A stretch of DNA of 64,000 bases from JAFARZ01 sp035651595 (lineage in GTDB: Bacteria; Actinomycetota; Actinomycetes; Streptosporangiales; Streptosporangiaceae): the NCBI GenBank assembly GCA_035651595.1, contig DASRFJ010000316.1, positions 1 through 64,000 on the forward strand, in the 5' to 3' direction. The notes under the pieces were generated by a model. That model was not told the DNA's origin and ran no database searches. It was given only the letters and a program-made list of their open reading frames with translations. Positions 34,871 to 43,526 of this stretch are shown piece after piece (the first letter of the stretch is position 1; each line of letters begins with the position of its first letter). The translations under genes and the position numbers were made by a program.

Positions 34871-35500
34871 TCAGGCGCCGCGCTCGTTGCGCACGGCGAG
34901 CAGCGCCGCCTGAGTGCGGTCCTGCACGCCGAGCTTGGCGAGCACGGAGCTGACGTGCGCCTTGACGGTCTTCTCCGCCACGTGCAAGGACCGCGCGATC
35001 TCCCGGTTCGACCGGCCCTTGGCGAGCTCGGCGAGCACTTCGCGCTCTCTGACGGTGAGCGATTCGATCCCGCTCACCGCGGTGTGCGCGGCGGACCGCA
35101 CCAGCGGCCCGGCGGCGGACTGGGCCAGCAGCACGTTGCCGTCGTGCACCGAGCGGATCCCGCGCACGAGCGCGTCCGGGTCAATGTCCTTGTACAGCAC
35201 GCCGGCGGCGCCCGAGCGCATCGCCAGGCTCGCCGCGGCGGGGTCGGTCGCGCTGGTCAGCACCAGTATCCGGGACGGGCACTCGCGCGCTACCAACTCG
35301 GACAGCACGGCGATCCCGTCCATGCCTGGCAGCTTGAGGTCGAGCAGGATCACGTCCGGCGAGAGTTCCCCAGCCAGCGCAAGCGCCGAAGCCCCGTCAG
35401 CGGCGTCCCCGGCAACCGTGATGTCATCCTGAACCTGAAGCAGCGCGCGCAGCCCCTGCCGCACCACCGGATGGTCGTCCACGATCAGCACCGAAATCAC
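34871..35500 (-). CDS. NarL/LuxR-family response regulator
   Basis: A 209-residue regulator. The receiver domain (1-120) has the acidic pair VDDH (D8, D9), phospho-acceptor Asp54 in VILLDLKLPG, and Lys in VLYKD. A LuxR-type helix-turn-helix (~143-200) follows: LTVREREVLAELAKGRSNREIARSLHVAEKTVKAHVSSVLAKLG. Its start overlaps the end of the kinase gene by 4 bp (ATGA type), so the kinase is the cognate partner. The target genes are unknown. Confidence 0.93.
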   Translation of the reverse strand: MISVLIVDDHPVVRQGLRALLQVQDDITVAGDAADGASALALAGELSPDVILLDLKLPGMDGIAVLSELVARECPSRILVLTSATDPAAASLAMRSGAAGVLYKDIDPDALVRGIRSVHDGNVLLAQSAAGPLVRSAAHTAVSGIESLTVREREVLAELAKGRSNREIARSLHVAEKTVKAHVSSVLAKLGVQDRTQAALLAVRNERGA

Positions 35501-36693
35501 TTCGCACCGCCATGCACGGGCACCGTCGCACGGATCCTCGTCCCGCTGCCCGGGGCCGAATCAACCGACAGGCTCCCGCCCACCGCGCACACGCGGTCGC
35601 GCATCGACGCCAGCCCAAGGCCGGCCGACGGGCCGCCCACCACGAAGCCCTGCCCGTCGTCGGCCACCTCGAGCACGGCTGCCCGGGACCCGCCGCGACC
35701 CGAGGACGACCCCCGCCCAAGGCAGATCCGGATCGACGTCGCCGCGGCGTGCCGCAGCGCGTTGTGCAGCGCCTCCTGCGCCACCCGGTACAGCGCCGCC
35801 TCCGTGTCCGCGCCGAGCGAGGGCAGGCCGTCGGCCACCGACACCTGCACCGGCACGCCGTGCGCCCGCGCGGCCAGTGCCGCGTACCGGCGCACCGACT
35901 CGGCCAGCCCGCCCTCGGCCAGGTCGGGCGGGGCGAGCCCGTCGATCACCGCACGCAGTTCGGCGTGCGCCTCGGCGGCGAGCGACTCCACGGCCGCCAT
36001 TTCCTCCGTCAGGGCGGCGCCCGCGTCGGAAGGACGCCCCGCTGGCAGCGACCCGCCGGGCCGGGCGGCGAGCACAGCGGCGGCGCGTGCATGCGCGCGC
36101 AGCGAGAACAGCTTCTGGGTCACCGCGTCGTGCAGCTCACGGGCCAGCCGCGCACGCTCGGTCAGCACGGAGACCTCGCGAGACCGCTCGGTCAGCCGCG
36201 CGTTGGTCAGCGCGATCGCCGCGTGGGTGGCGAACAGCGTGAGGATCTCCTCGTCGCGCTCGGTGAAGCCGGAGCTCTTGGCGGTGACCTTGTTGGCGGC
36301 GAAGATGATGCCCAGCACCCGGTCGCCGTCGCGCACCGGCACGCCAAGGAAGTGCGTCATCCGCGGGTGCGCCGAAGGGAAGCCCTGGAACCTGGGGTCG
36401 GCGCGGATGTCCGCGAGCCGCTGCGGCTTGCCCTCGCGGAGCAGCACGGCCAGCATGCCGTGCCGGCGCGGCAGCGGCCCGATCGCCGCCCACTCGGCGG
36501 GGCTCACCCCGTCCACCACGAACTCGGCGAACGAGTCGGCCGCGTCGGGCACTCCGAGCGCCGCGTACCGGGCGCCGACCAGGGAGCGCGCGGACCTGAC
36601 GATGACTTGCAGCACGTCGCGGACGGACAGCTGCCTGGTCACGGACAGCACCGCCTGGCTCACCTGGGACAGCTCCCCGAGCCCGTCGCTCAT
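35497..36693 (-). CDS. GAF-domain sensor histidine kinase (NarL-type)
   Basis: The start is taken as ATG 36693 (MSDGLGELSQVSQAVLSVTRQL), giving 398 residues; the frame is open to 36798 but the extra leader is not convincing. A GAF domain (~25-168) is followed by a HisKA_3 dimerisation helix with His188 in ARLARELHDAVTQKLFSL. An HATPase domain comes next (EALHNALRHAAAT, EVADDGQGF, GLGLASMRDRV). There is no transmembrane segment, so it is a cytoplasmic sensor that may bind a small ligand or haem in the GAF domain. It is cotranscribed with the response regulator. Confidence 0.9.
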   Translation of the reverse strand: MSDGLGELSQVSQAVLSVTRQLSVRDVLQVIVRSARSLVGARYAALGVPDAADSFAEFVVDGVSPAEWAAIGPLPRRHGMLAVLLREGKPQRLADIRADPRFQGFPSAHPRMTHFLGVPVRDGDRVLGIIFAANKVTAKSSGFTERDEEILTLFATHAAIALTNARLTERSREVSVLTERARLARELHDAVTQKLFSLRAHARAAAVLAARPGGSLPAGRPSDAGAALTEEMAAVESLAAEAHAELRAVIDGLAPPDLAEGGLAESVRRYAALAARAHGVPVQVSVADGLPSLGADTEAALYRVAQEALHNALRHAAATSIRICLGRGSSSGRGGSRAAVLEVADDGQGFVVGGPSAGLGLASMRDRVCAVGGSLSVDSAPGSGTRIRATVPVHGGAK

Positions 36694-36818
36694 AGCTACC
36701 GACGTTATCCGCAACCGCGTGCGACCCGCATCAACCAAAGGTCCTACGACCAGAGTCCGAGGACCACCGCGCCGCAGGCCCGATGTGCCCGCCACCACGA
36801 GAACCTAGCGTGAGCACC

Positions 36819-37502
36819 ATGAGTAACCCGATAGCGCTTGTCACAGGGGCCTCCCGCGGGCTCGGCCGCGCGCTCGCCGCGGGTCTGGTCCGCGAGGGAT
36901 ACACGCTGATCGTCGACGCCAGGGACGAGGCCGCGCTCATCGCCGCGGCGGACGAGGACGGCTTCGCCCTGGCCGTGCCGGGCGACGTCACCGACCCAGG
37001 GCACCGTGCGGAGCTGCGGCAGGCGGTGGAAAAGCTCGGCGGCCTCGATCTGCTGGTGAACAACGCCGGCACGCTCGGCGCTCATCCGCTGCCGGCCATG
37101 GCCGACTACCCAGTGGATGAGCTGCGTACCGCGTTCGAGGTGAACGTCGTCGCGCCGGTCGCCCTCACCCAGCTGCTGCTGCCGGCGCTCCGCGTCCGCG
37201 GCGGCGCGGTGCTGAACGTCACCTCGGACGCCGCGGTGGAGCCGTACGCGGGCTGGGGTGGCTACGGCGCCGCCAAGGCCGCGCTGGAGCAAGCGTCCAG
37301 CGTGCTCGCCGCCGAGGAGCTCACCGTCCGCGTCTGGTGGGTCGACCCCGGCGACCTGCGCACCGACATGCATCAGCAGGCCTTCCCCGGGGAGGACATC
37401 TCCGGCCGGCCGCTGCCGGCCGCGGTCGTGCCCGGCTTCGTCCGCCTGGTCACCGAACGCCTGCCCAGCGGCCGCTACCGTGCGCCGGAGCTGATCTCAT
37501 GA
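36819..37502 (+). CDS. Short-chain dehydrogenase/reductase
   Basis: A 227-residue SDR. It has the nucleotide-binding TGASRGLGRALA (~8-19), DVTDPGHR, NNAGTLG (~84), catalytic Ser in NVTSDAAVEPY and Tyr-x3-Lys in YGAAKAALE (~148-152). The ATG at 36819 is preferred; a GTG at 36810 adds three residues. The substrate is unknown. Its stop overlaps the start of the QueA-like gene, and the pair leads on to serB, so the three genes probably form one transcript. Confidence 0.9.
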   Translation: MSNPIALVTGASRGLGRALAAGLVREGYTLIVDARDEAALIAAADEDGFALAVPGDVTDPGHRAELRQAVEKLGGLDLLVNNAGTLGAHPLPAMADYPVDELRTAFEVNVVAPVALTQLLLPALRVRGGAVLNVTSDAAVEPYAGWGGYGAAKAALEQASSVLAAEELTVRVWWVDPGDLRTDMHQQAFPGEDISGRPLPAAVVPGFVRLVTERLPSGRYRAPELIS

Positions 37503-38740
37503 TCACCGCGACCGATCGGCTCGACTTCACGCTCCCGTCAGAACTGGAGGCGCACGAGCCGCCGGAACGCCGCGGCGTGCCAAGGGACGCGGTCCGGATG
37601 CTGGTCAGCCGCCACTTCTCCGGCTCGCTCACCCATCACGTCTTCGCCGAGCTGCCGGCCCTGCTCCGCCCCGGCGACCTCCTGGTGGTCAACACCAGCG
37701 CCACGCTCCCCGCCGCGGTCGGCGGCATCCACTTTTCCACGCCGCTTCCCGACGGCAGCTGGCTTGTCGAGATCAGACAGAACGGCATCGGTGCGCCGGG
37801 CACGGACATCACCTTGCCCGGGGAGGCTGTCCTTTCGCTGCTGGATCGCGTCTCGCCACGGCTGTGGCGGGCCAGGCTGTCCACGGCGGTCGTGCCGTAC
37901 CTGCTCAAGCACGGCACGCCGATCCGCTACTCGTACGTGCGGCGGGACTGGGACCTGGCCGACTACCAGACGGTGTTCGCCAGGACGCCGGGCAGCGCCG
38001 AGATGCCGAGCGCCAGCCGGCCGTTCACGCCGCGCACCGTGACCGAACTCGCCGGCCGCGGCGTGCTGATCGCCCCGATCACGCTGCACACCGGGGTCTC
38101 CTCGCTGGAGGAAGACGAGGATCCGTACCCGGAGCCGTTCGATGTCCCGCCCGCGACCGCGCGGCTGGTGAACCATGTCCGCTGGGAGAGCGGCCGGGTG
38201 ATCGCGGCCGGCACCACGGTGGTGCGCGCGCTGGAGAGCGCGGTCGGTCCGGACGGGCTGGTCCAGCCCGCGGCGGGCTGGACCTCGCACGTGGTGACCC
38301 CGCAAACCGGCGTGCGCGTCGTGGACGGGCTGCTCACCGGGCTGCACGAGCCGCGCTCGTCGCACCTGCGGATGCTGACCGCGTTCGCCGGCCAGGACCT
38401 GCTCGGCCGCTGCTACACCGAGGCGATCAACGCCGGCTACCTATGGCACGAGTTCGGCGACGTGCACCTGCTGCTACCCTTACGCCCGGATGAAGACCAC
38501 GCTGCTGATCACGCTGACCGGGCCGGACCGGCCGGGGGTGACCTCACGGTTGTTCGGGGTCCTGGCCAAGCATGCCCTGACCGTGCTCGACATCGAGCAG
38601 GTGGTCATCCGGGGCAAGCTGGTGCTCGGCGTGCTGCTCGACTGCCCCGAGTCTCCCGATTTGACCGGCATTCACCGGGGAGTCACCGCGCTGGCCAGCG
38701 AGCTGGGCCTGGCCGCGGAGATCACCACGGGGCTCGGTGA
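37499..38740 (+). CDS. QueA-like S-adenosylmethionine:tRNA ribosyltransferase-isomerase, run-on C-terminus
   Basis: QueA transfers the ribosyl part of SAM to preQ1-modified tRNA. The ATG at 37499 starts MITATDRLDFTLP. Blocks typical of the family are LLVVNTSATLPAAV, PITLHTGVSS, RVIAAGTTVVRALES, HEPRSSHLRMLTAF and the end YLWHEFGDVHLLLP. Many actinobacteria carry this divergent form without other queuosine genes, so another role is possible. After LLLP (base ~38480) there is no stop; the frame runs ~85 residues into serB in another frame. A TGA overlaps the serB ATG in the -1 frame, where the stop would be expected. Confidence 0.8.
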   Translation: MITATDRLDFTLPSELEAHEPPERRGVPRDAVRMLVSRHFSGSLTHHVFAELPALLRPGDLLVVNTSATLPAAVGGIHFSTPLPDGSWLVEIRQNGIGAPGTDITLPGEAVLSLLDRVSPRLWRARLSTAVVPYLLKHGTPIRYSYVRRDWDLADYQTVFARTPGSAEMPSASRPFTPRTVTELAGRGVLIAPITLHTGVSSLEEDEDPYPEPFDVPPATARLVNHVRWESGRVIAAGTTVVRALESAVGPDGLVQPAAGWTSHVVTPQTGVRVVDGLLTGLHEPRSSHLRMLTAFAGQDLLGRCYTEAINAGYLWHEFGDVHLLLPLRPDEDHAADHADRAGPAGGDLTVVRGPGQACPDRARHRAGGHPGQAGARRAARLPRVSRFDRHSPGSHRAGQRAGPGRGDHHGAR

Positions 38741-39662
38741 CCTGCCCCGCGCCCGCGGCCGGCTGCACGTGACGCTGCTCGGCAGCCCGCTGACGCCCGC
38801 CGCGATCGGTGCGATCGCCGGGCAGATCGCGGCCAGCGGGGCGAACATCGACCGGATCGCCCGGCTCGCGCGGCGCCCGGTGACCTGCATCGAGCTGGAT
38901 GTCTCCGGCGCCGATCCCGCCTTGCTGCGCGCCGAACTGGCCCGTGCCGCCGCCACATACGGCGTCGACGTCGCGGTGCAGCGCGGCGGGCTGCACCGGC
39001 GGGCGATGCGGCTGATCGTGATGGACGTCGACTCCACGCTCATCCAGGACGAGGTCATCGACCTGCTCGCCGCCCGGGCCGGCTGCGCCGCCGAAGTCGC
39101 GAAGGTGACGTCCGCCGCGATGCGCGGCGAGCTGGACTTCGCCGCCTCGCTGCGGGAGCGGGTCGCGCTGCTGGCCGGCCTGCCGGCCTCGGTGCTCGGC
39201 GAAGTGCGGGACGCGCTGCGGCTGACGCCGGGCGCCGAAACGCTGGTCGCCACGCTGCGGCGGCTCGGCTACAAGACCGGGATCGTCAGCGGCGGCTTCA
39301 GCCAGGTCATCGAGCCGCTCGCGGCCTCGCTCGGCATCGACTACGCGGTCGCGAACCAGCTCGAGGTCGCGGACGGCAAGCTGACCGGGCGGATCTGCGG
39401 GCCGGTCGTGGACCGTGCCGCGAAGGCGGCCGCGCTGCGCCGGTTCGCCGACCAGGCCGGCGTCCCCGTGTCGCAGGCGATCGCGGTCGGCGACGGCGCC
39501 AATGACCTCGACATGATCGCCGCGGCCGGCCTCGGCGTCGCGTTCAACGCCAAGCCGGTCGTCCGCGACGCCGCCGACGCCTCGCTCAGCTTCCCCCACC
39601 TCGACGCGGTCCTCTACCTCCTGGGCATCCCCCGCGACGAAGTAGAAGCCGCCACCAAGTAA
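38490..39662 (+). CDS. serB: Phosphoserine phosphatase with ACT domains
   Basis: A 390-residue SerB of the actinobacterial SerB2 type. Two N-terminal ACT-like regulatory domains (MKTTLLITLTGPDRPGVTSRLF at the start, RLHVTLLGSPLTPAAIGAIAG near 91) are followed by a HAD phosphatase. The phosphatase has nucleophile Asp179 in DVDST, SGGFSQVIEPLA and GDGANDLDMIAAAGLG. It makes serine from phosphoserine, probably with feedback by serine on the ACT domains. It is the last gene of the SDR-queA-serB set. Confidence 0.95.
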   Translation: MKTTLLITLTGPDRPGVTSRLFGVLAKHALTVLDIEQVVIRGKLVLGVLLDCPESPDLTGIHRGVTALASELGLAAEITTGLGDLPRARGRLHVTLLGSPLTPAAIGAIAGQIAASGANIDRIARLARRPVTCIELDVSGADPALLRAELARAAATYGVDVAVQRGGLHRRAMRLIVMDVDSTLIQDEVIDLLAARAGCAAEVAKVTSAAMRGELDFAASLRERVALLAGLPASVLGEVRDALRLTPGAETLVATLRRLGYKTGIVSGGFSQVIEPLAASLGIDYAVANQLEVADGKLTGRICGPVVDRAAKAAALRRFADQAGVPVSQAIAVGDGANDLDMIAAAGLGVAFNAKPVVRDAADASLSFPHLDAVLYLLGIPRDEVEAATK

Positions 39663-39680
39663 CCCGCACCGCGCCCGTTT

Positions 39681-39698
39681 CGTCCGATATGTCGGACG
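39681..39698 (+). terminator. Hairpin after serB
   Basis: CGTCCGA (39681-39687) pairs with TCGGACG (39692-39698) around TATG, 18 bases after the serB stop. There is no T run. The rest of the 300-bp gap (39699-39919) holds no gene I can support. Confidence 0.5.
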
Positions 39699-39919
39699 CA
39701 GCGTGCCGATGGCGGGGATTACTAACGTGACACATGACGCCAACGAGACGCAGGCGACAGCCTTTCGTGGCTGAAAGGGCCCGTGGTAGAAAAGGCGCCA
39801 GATCGGCACCCTTTTCTTACAGGGAGCACTTTTCTAGCAGCTAAGCGACGCGCAATGCCGGACATAGGGCACAAATTGCGCAACGCGGGGGAAGCAGGTA
39901 GGTCGTTTGGAAAAATAAT

Positions 39920-39957
39920 GGGCCGGTGGAGCCGCCGAACTGCGGCACCACCGGCCC
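39920..39957 (-). terminator. Intrinsic terminator of the H+-pyrophosphatase gene
   Basis: A 10-bp stem (39920-39929 with 39948-39957), one A-A mismatch and a 5-bp inner stem GCCGC/GCGGC. On the minus strand the hairpin is followed by a T-rich run (complement of AAAAATAAT at 39911-39919). It lies just past the hppA stop. Confidence 0.85.
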
Positions 39958-39962
39958 GGGAG

Positions 39963-42350
39963 TTACTTGGCGCGGCGCTCGGTTTGCGCGGGCTCCGGCT
40001 CCTCGAGAGTCTCCACGGCGGGCATCTCGTGCTTGCTCTCGACGGCGGGTGACACCGCGGCGGACACTTCGGTGCTGGCGGGTGCCGGCTCGGCGACGCC
40101 GGACGCGCGGCGCTTGGAGTACACGATCGCCGCGATGATGATTACGATCGCGCCGACCGGAATGCCGATCCGCAGGCCCAGGTTGTGGCTGTACTTGACC
40201 ACGCTGCTCGCGATCAGCAGCGAGACCAGGTTCGTCACCTTGATCAGCGGGTTGATCGCGGGGCCGGCGGTGTCCTTGAACGGGTCGCCGACGGTGTCGC
40301 CGATGACGGTCGCGGCGTGGGCCTCCGAGCCCTTGCCGCCGTGGTTGCCGTCCTCGACGAGCTTCTTGGCGTTGTCCCAGGCGCCGCCGGAGTTGGCCAG
40401 GAACACGGCCATCAGCACGCCCGCGCCGATCGCGCCGGCCAGGTAGGAGCCGAGCGGGCCGTAGCCGAGCGCGAACCCGACCGCGATCGGGGTGAGCACG
40501 GCGAGCAGGCCGGGCGTGACGAGCTCACGCAGCGAGTCCCTGGTGACCAGGTCGATCACGCGGCTGTACTCGGGCTTCTCGGTGCCGTCCATGATGCCGG
40601 GGCGGGTGCGGAACTGGTTCCGCACCTCGAGGACGACCCCCTGCGCGGCGCGGCCCACCGCCATGATCAGCAGGCTGGCGAACAAGAACACGACGGACGC
40701 GCCGACGATGATGCCGACCAGGATGTTCGGCTTGGCGATGTCCAGGCTGAACGTGTTGCCGGCGGTGCCGAGCGCGTCCGACACCTGGGTGCGGAACGAG
40801 CCGAACAACGCGGTCGCGGCCAGCACCGCGGTGGCGATCGCGATGCCCTTGGTGATCGCCTTGGTGGTGTTGCCGATGGCGTCGAGCGTGGTCAGCGCCT
40901 GCGCGGCCTCGCCCTCGACGTCGCCGGACATCTCCGCGATGCCCTGCGCGTTGTCGGTCACCGGGCCGAAGGAGTCCATCGACACGATGACGCCGACGGT
41001 GGTGAGCAGACCGACACCGGCCATCGCGACCGCGAACAGCGCGATCGTCGCGTTGCCGGTGGCGAGCAGATAGGCGCCGAACACGGCGCCGCCGATCAGC
41101 AGCGCCGAGTAGACGCTGGACTCCATGCCGGACGCGATGCCGGACAGGATGACGGTCGCCGCGCCGGTCTCCGAACTCTGCCCGATGTCCTTGACCGGGC
41201 GCCGGTTCGTCTCGGTGAAGTAGCCGGTCAGCAGCTGGATCGCGCTGGCCAGCACCAAGCCGATCAGCACGGCGCCGAACGCGATCCACCGCGGGTTGCC
41301 GTTGAAGGTCAGGATCGAGTGGTCGGTGACACCGGGGAACGAGCTGAACTTGGCCGGCAGGAACGTGAACGACGCGATCGCGACGCCGATCGCCGAAATG
41401 ACCGCCGAGATGAAGAAGCCTCGGTTGATCGAGGTCATCCCGCTGCGGTCACCCTTGCGCGGCCTGACCGAGAAGACGCCGATCACCGCGGTGATCACGC
41501 CGATGCCGGTCACGATCAGCGGGAAGACCAAGCCCTTGTTGCCGAACGCCACCTGCCCCAGGATCAGGCTCGCGACGAGCATCACGGAGTAGGACTCGAA
41601 CAGGTCCGCCGCCATGCCGGCGCAGTCGCCGACGTTGTCACCGACGTTGTCCGCGATCGTCGCCGCGTTACGCGGGTCGTCCTCGGGGATGTTCTGCTCC
41701 ACCTTGCCGACCAGGTCCGCGCCAACGTCCGCGGCTTTGGTGTAGATGCCCCCGCCGACACGCATGAACATGGCGAGCAGCGCCGCGCCGAGGCCGAAGC
41801 CTTCCAGCACATCGGGCGAGTTGCCCTTGTACGCGATCACCACGATCGCGACGCCGAACAGCCCCAGGCCGACGGTGAACATACCGGCCACACCACCGGT
41901 GCGGAACGCGATGCGCATCGCACGCTGTTCGCCGCCCTCACGGGCCGCGGCCGCGACGCGCACGTTGCCGCGTACGCATAGCGACATGCCGGTGAACCCG
42001 GTAAGCGCCGAGAACAACGCGCCGACCAGGAAGAAGCCGCTGCGGCCCCAGCGGACGCCCTCACCGCCGGCCCCCACGGGCAGCAGGAGCAGCACGAAGA
42101 ACAAGATGACGACGAAGACGCTCAGCGTCTTGAACTGGCGACGCAGGTAGGCCGCGGCGCCCTCCTGCACGGCGCGCGCGATCTCCTGCATCCGCTCGGT
42201 GCCCTGGCTAGCCGCGAGCACCTCCCGCACCAGCGCGTACGCCACACCGAGCGCGAGCAGCCCGATGACAGCGACGATCACAACCCAGGTCAGGTTGCTG
42301 CCGCTCACGGTGGCCGAGGGTGCGGCCGCCGCGGCGAGATACCTGGACAT
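39963..42350 (-). CDS. hppA: Membrane-bound proton-translocating pyrophosphatase
   Basis: A 795-residue polytopic enzyme that couples pyrophosphate hydrolysis to proton export. The pyrophosphate/Mg site is seen in ADVGADLVGKVEQNIPEDDPRNAATIADNVGDNVGDCAGM (around residues 205-245, here quoted in pieces: DVGADLVGKVE, EDDPRNAATIADNVGDNVGD). A second acidic cluster follows at DNAQGIAEMSG and EAHAATVIGDTVGDPFKDT. GNTTKAITKG carries a Lys where potassium-dependent enzymes have Ala, so it should be potassium-independent. About sixteen hydrophobic helices are present, and the last ~50 residues form an acidic cytoplasmic tail. Confidence 0.95.
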   Translation of the reverse strand: MSRYLAAAAAPSATVSGSNLTWVVIVAVIGLLALGVAYALVREVLAASQGTERMQEIARAVQEGAAAYLRRQFKTLSVFVVILFFVLLLLPVGAGGEGVRWGRSGFFLVGALFSALTGFTGMSLCVRGNVRVAAAAREGGEQRAMRIAFRTGGVAGMFTVGLGLFGVAIVVIAYKGNSPDVLEGFGLGAALLAMFMRVGGGIYTKAADVGADLVGKVEQNIPEDDPRNAATIADNVGDNVGDCAGMAADLFESYSVMLVASLILGQVAFGNKGLVFPLIVTGIGVITAVIGVFSVRPRKGDRSGMTSINRGFFISAVISAIGVAIASFTFLPAKFSSFPGVTDHSILTFNGNPRWIAFGAVLIGLVLASAIQLLTGYFTETNRRPVKDIGQSSETGAATVILSGIASGMESSVYSALLIGGAVFGAYLLATGNATIALFAVAMAGVGLLTTVGVIVSMDSFGPVTDNAQGIAEMSGDVEGEAAQALTTLDAIGNTTKAITKGIAIATAVLAATALFGSFRTQVSDALGTAGNTFSLDIAKPNILVGIIVGASVVFLFASLLIMAVGRAAQGVVLEVRNQFRTRPGIMDGTEKPEYSRVIDLVTRDSLRELVTPGLLAVLTPIAVGFALGYGPLGSYLAGAIGAGVLMAVFLANSGGAWDNAKKLVEDGNHGGKGSEAHAATVIGDTVGDPFKDTAGPAINPLIKVTNLVSLLIASSVVKYSHNLGLRIGIPVGAIVIIIAAIVYSKRRASGVAEPAPASTEVSAAVSPAVESKHEMPAVETLEEPEPAQTERRAK

Positions 42351-42503
42351 TCGACCTCCTGGATCCAGGAATGGAAGTAGCCGATCGTGCCGATCGGGGA
42401 GAGACAGTAAGTGGCCGGGAGTCTACGCAGGCACACGGCCAATCATGAACCCGTGACGGTTCCTAACATTTCCGAGACGTAATCGTTATCATGACGATGT
42501 GCG

Positions 42504-42983
42504 TCAGTTATCGAGACTGAGCGCTTCAGCTTGGCGCGATAACGCCTCGGCGGCGACCTGCGCCGGCCACGTCATGCGGACGCTGACGCCCGTGCCCGTC
42601 GCCGAGATCCGGACGTCATCGGCAAGCCCGGAGATTACCGCGAGCCCGAAACCGGCGGGGAACGACACGCCGTTGTCCTGCATCGCGCTTGTCTTGCCGT
42701 TCGCGCTGCCGCTGGCGTTCGAGCCCGCTGGGCCGGGTACCGCGTCACGCACGATGACCTCGAACTTCTCGCCGAGGTCGGACAGTTCGATCCGGATAGG
42801 TTCCGCCGGGCAGTGCCTGCGGTGCGCCTCGACGGCGCGCGAGCATGCCTCGCCCACCGCGAGGCGGACCTCGTCAAGCAGTGATTCTTCGACACCGCTG
42901 CGCCGCGCAACCGCGGTTGCCACTAGCCGCGCGGTCCGGACGTGCGCGGGCAGCGGTGTGAATGCGACCTCGACCGTGGCCAT
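42504..42983 (-). CDS. RsbW/ApgA-like anti-sigma ATPase (HATPase_c_2)
   Basis: A 159-residue GHKL kinase-like protein. The N box lies in EVRLAVGEACSRAVEAHRRH (~40-60), and PAGFGLAVISGLADDVRI is the G2 region (~111-128). It is a serine-kinase-type anti-sigma or anti-anti-sigma partner. The gene lies 23 bp downstream of the BldG-like STAS gene, the arrangement known for bldG and its neighbour in Streptomyces, so the STAS protein is its likely substrate. The sigma factor it controls is not in the immediate neighbourhood. Confidence 0.85.
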   Translation of the reverse strand: MATVEVAFTPLPAHVRTARLVATAVARRSGVEESLLDEVRLAVGEACSRAVEAHRRHCPAEPIRIELSDLGEKFEVIVRDAVPGPAGSNASGSANGKTSAMQDNGVSFPAGFGLAVISGLADDVRISATGTGVSVRMTWPAQVAAEALSRQAEALSLDN

Positions 42984-43006
42984 TCGGGAAGGCCTCCCTG
43001 GCCGGG

Positions 43007-43357
43007 CTACTTCTCGGACTTCCGGGCCGCGATGGCCAGGTCCACGGTGTCGTGGATGCCGAACACCTTGGTCAGGCCGGTGATCCGGAAGATCTTGAGA
43101 ATCCGCTCCTGCGTGCAGACCAGGTCCAGCGAGCCGTCGTGGGCCCGGACCCGCTTGAGTCCGCCCACCAGCACGCCGAGGCCGGTCGAGTCGAGAAACT
43201 CGACCTTCTCCATGTTCACCACGAGCTGGTAATTGTTCTTGTTGACGAGATCGATCAGCAGCTCGCGCAGCCGTGGCGCCGTGTAGACATCGATCTCACC
43301 CTCGACGTCGACGACCTCGATGCCGTCCTTGGTGTAATGACCCAGCTTCAGATCCAC
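43007..43357 (-). CDS. bldG: BldG-like STAS anti-anti-sigma factor
   Basis: The GTG at 43357 is preceded by GGAGG at a good distance and starts VDLKLGHYTKDG, giving 116 residues; the frame is open 390 bases further upstream but that part lies under the helicase promoter. The sequence is very close to Streptomyces BldG: EIDVYTAPRLRELL, FLDSTGLGVLVGGLKRVRAH with the phosphorylatable Ser57, and ERILKIFRITGLTKVF. It acts in partner switching, bound by or phosphorylated by the RsbW-like protein encoded next to it. In Streptomyces this factor controls development and stress responses; the role here is inferred. Confidence 0.9.
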   Translation of the reverse strand: MDLKLGHYTKDGIEVVDVEGEIDVYTAPRLRELLIDLVNKNNYQLVVNMEKVEFLDSTGLGVLVGGLKRVRAHDGSLDLVCTQERILKIFRITGLTKVFGIHDTVDLAIAARKSEK

Positions 43358-43526
43358 AAATCCTCCAGCGCCATGCACGGCGTCATGTAAGCGTCCCACC
43401 CCGGCGCGCGGGCTGGCGTGGCTCGAGCGCCGTTGATCCTCTGCGGCATTCAACCACGCTCCGATGTCATGTCTACACATAATCATGCCTTCGGGCATCA
43501 CCCAACGGGTGACACACTGAAAACCT

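Noticed and set aside
40185..41981. A 598-residue open frame opposite the pyrophosphatase gene
   Set aside because: Asp/His/Arg-rich shadow of a well-conserved gene on the other strand.
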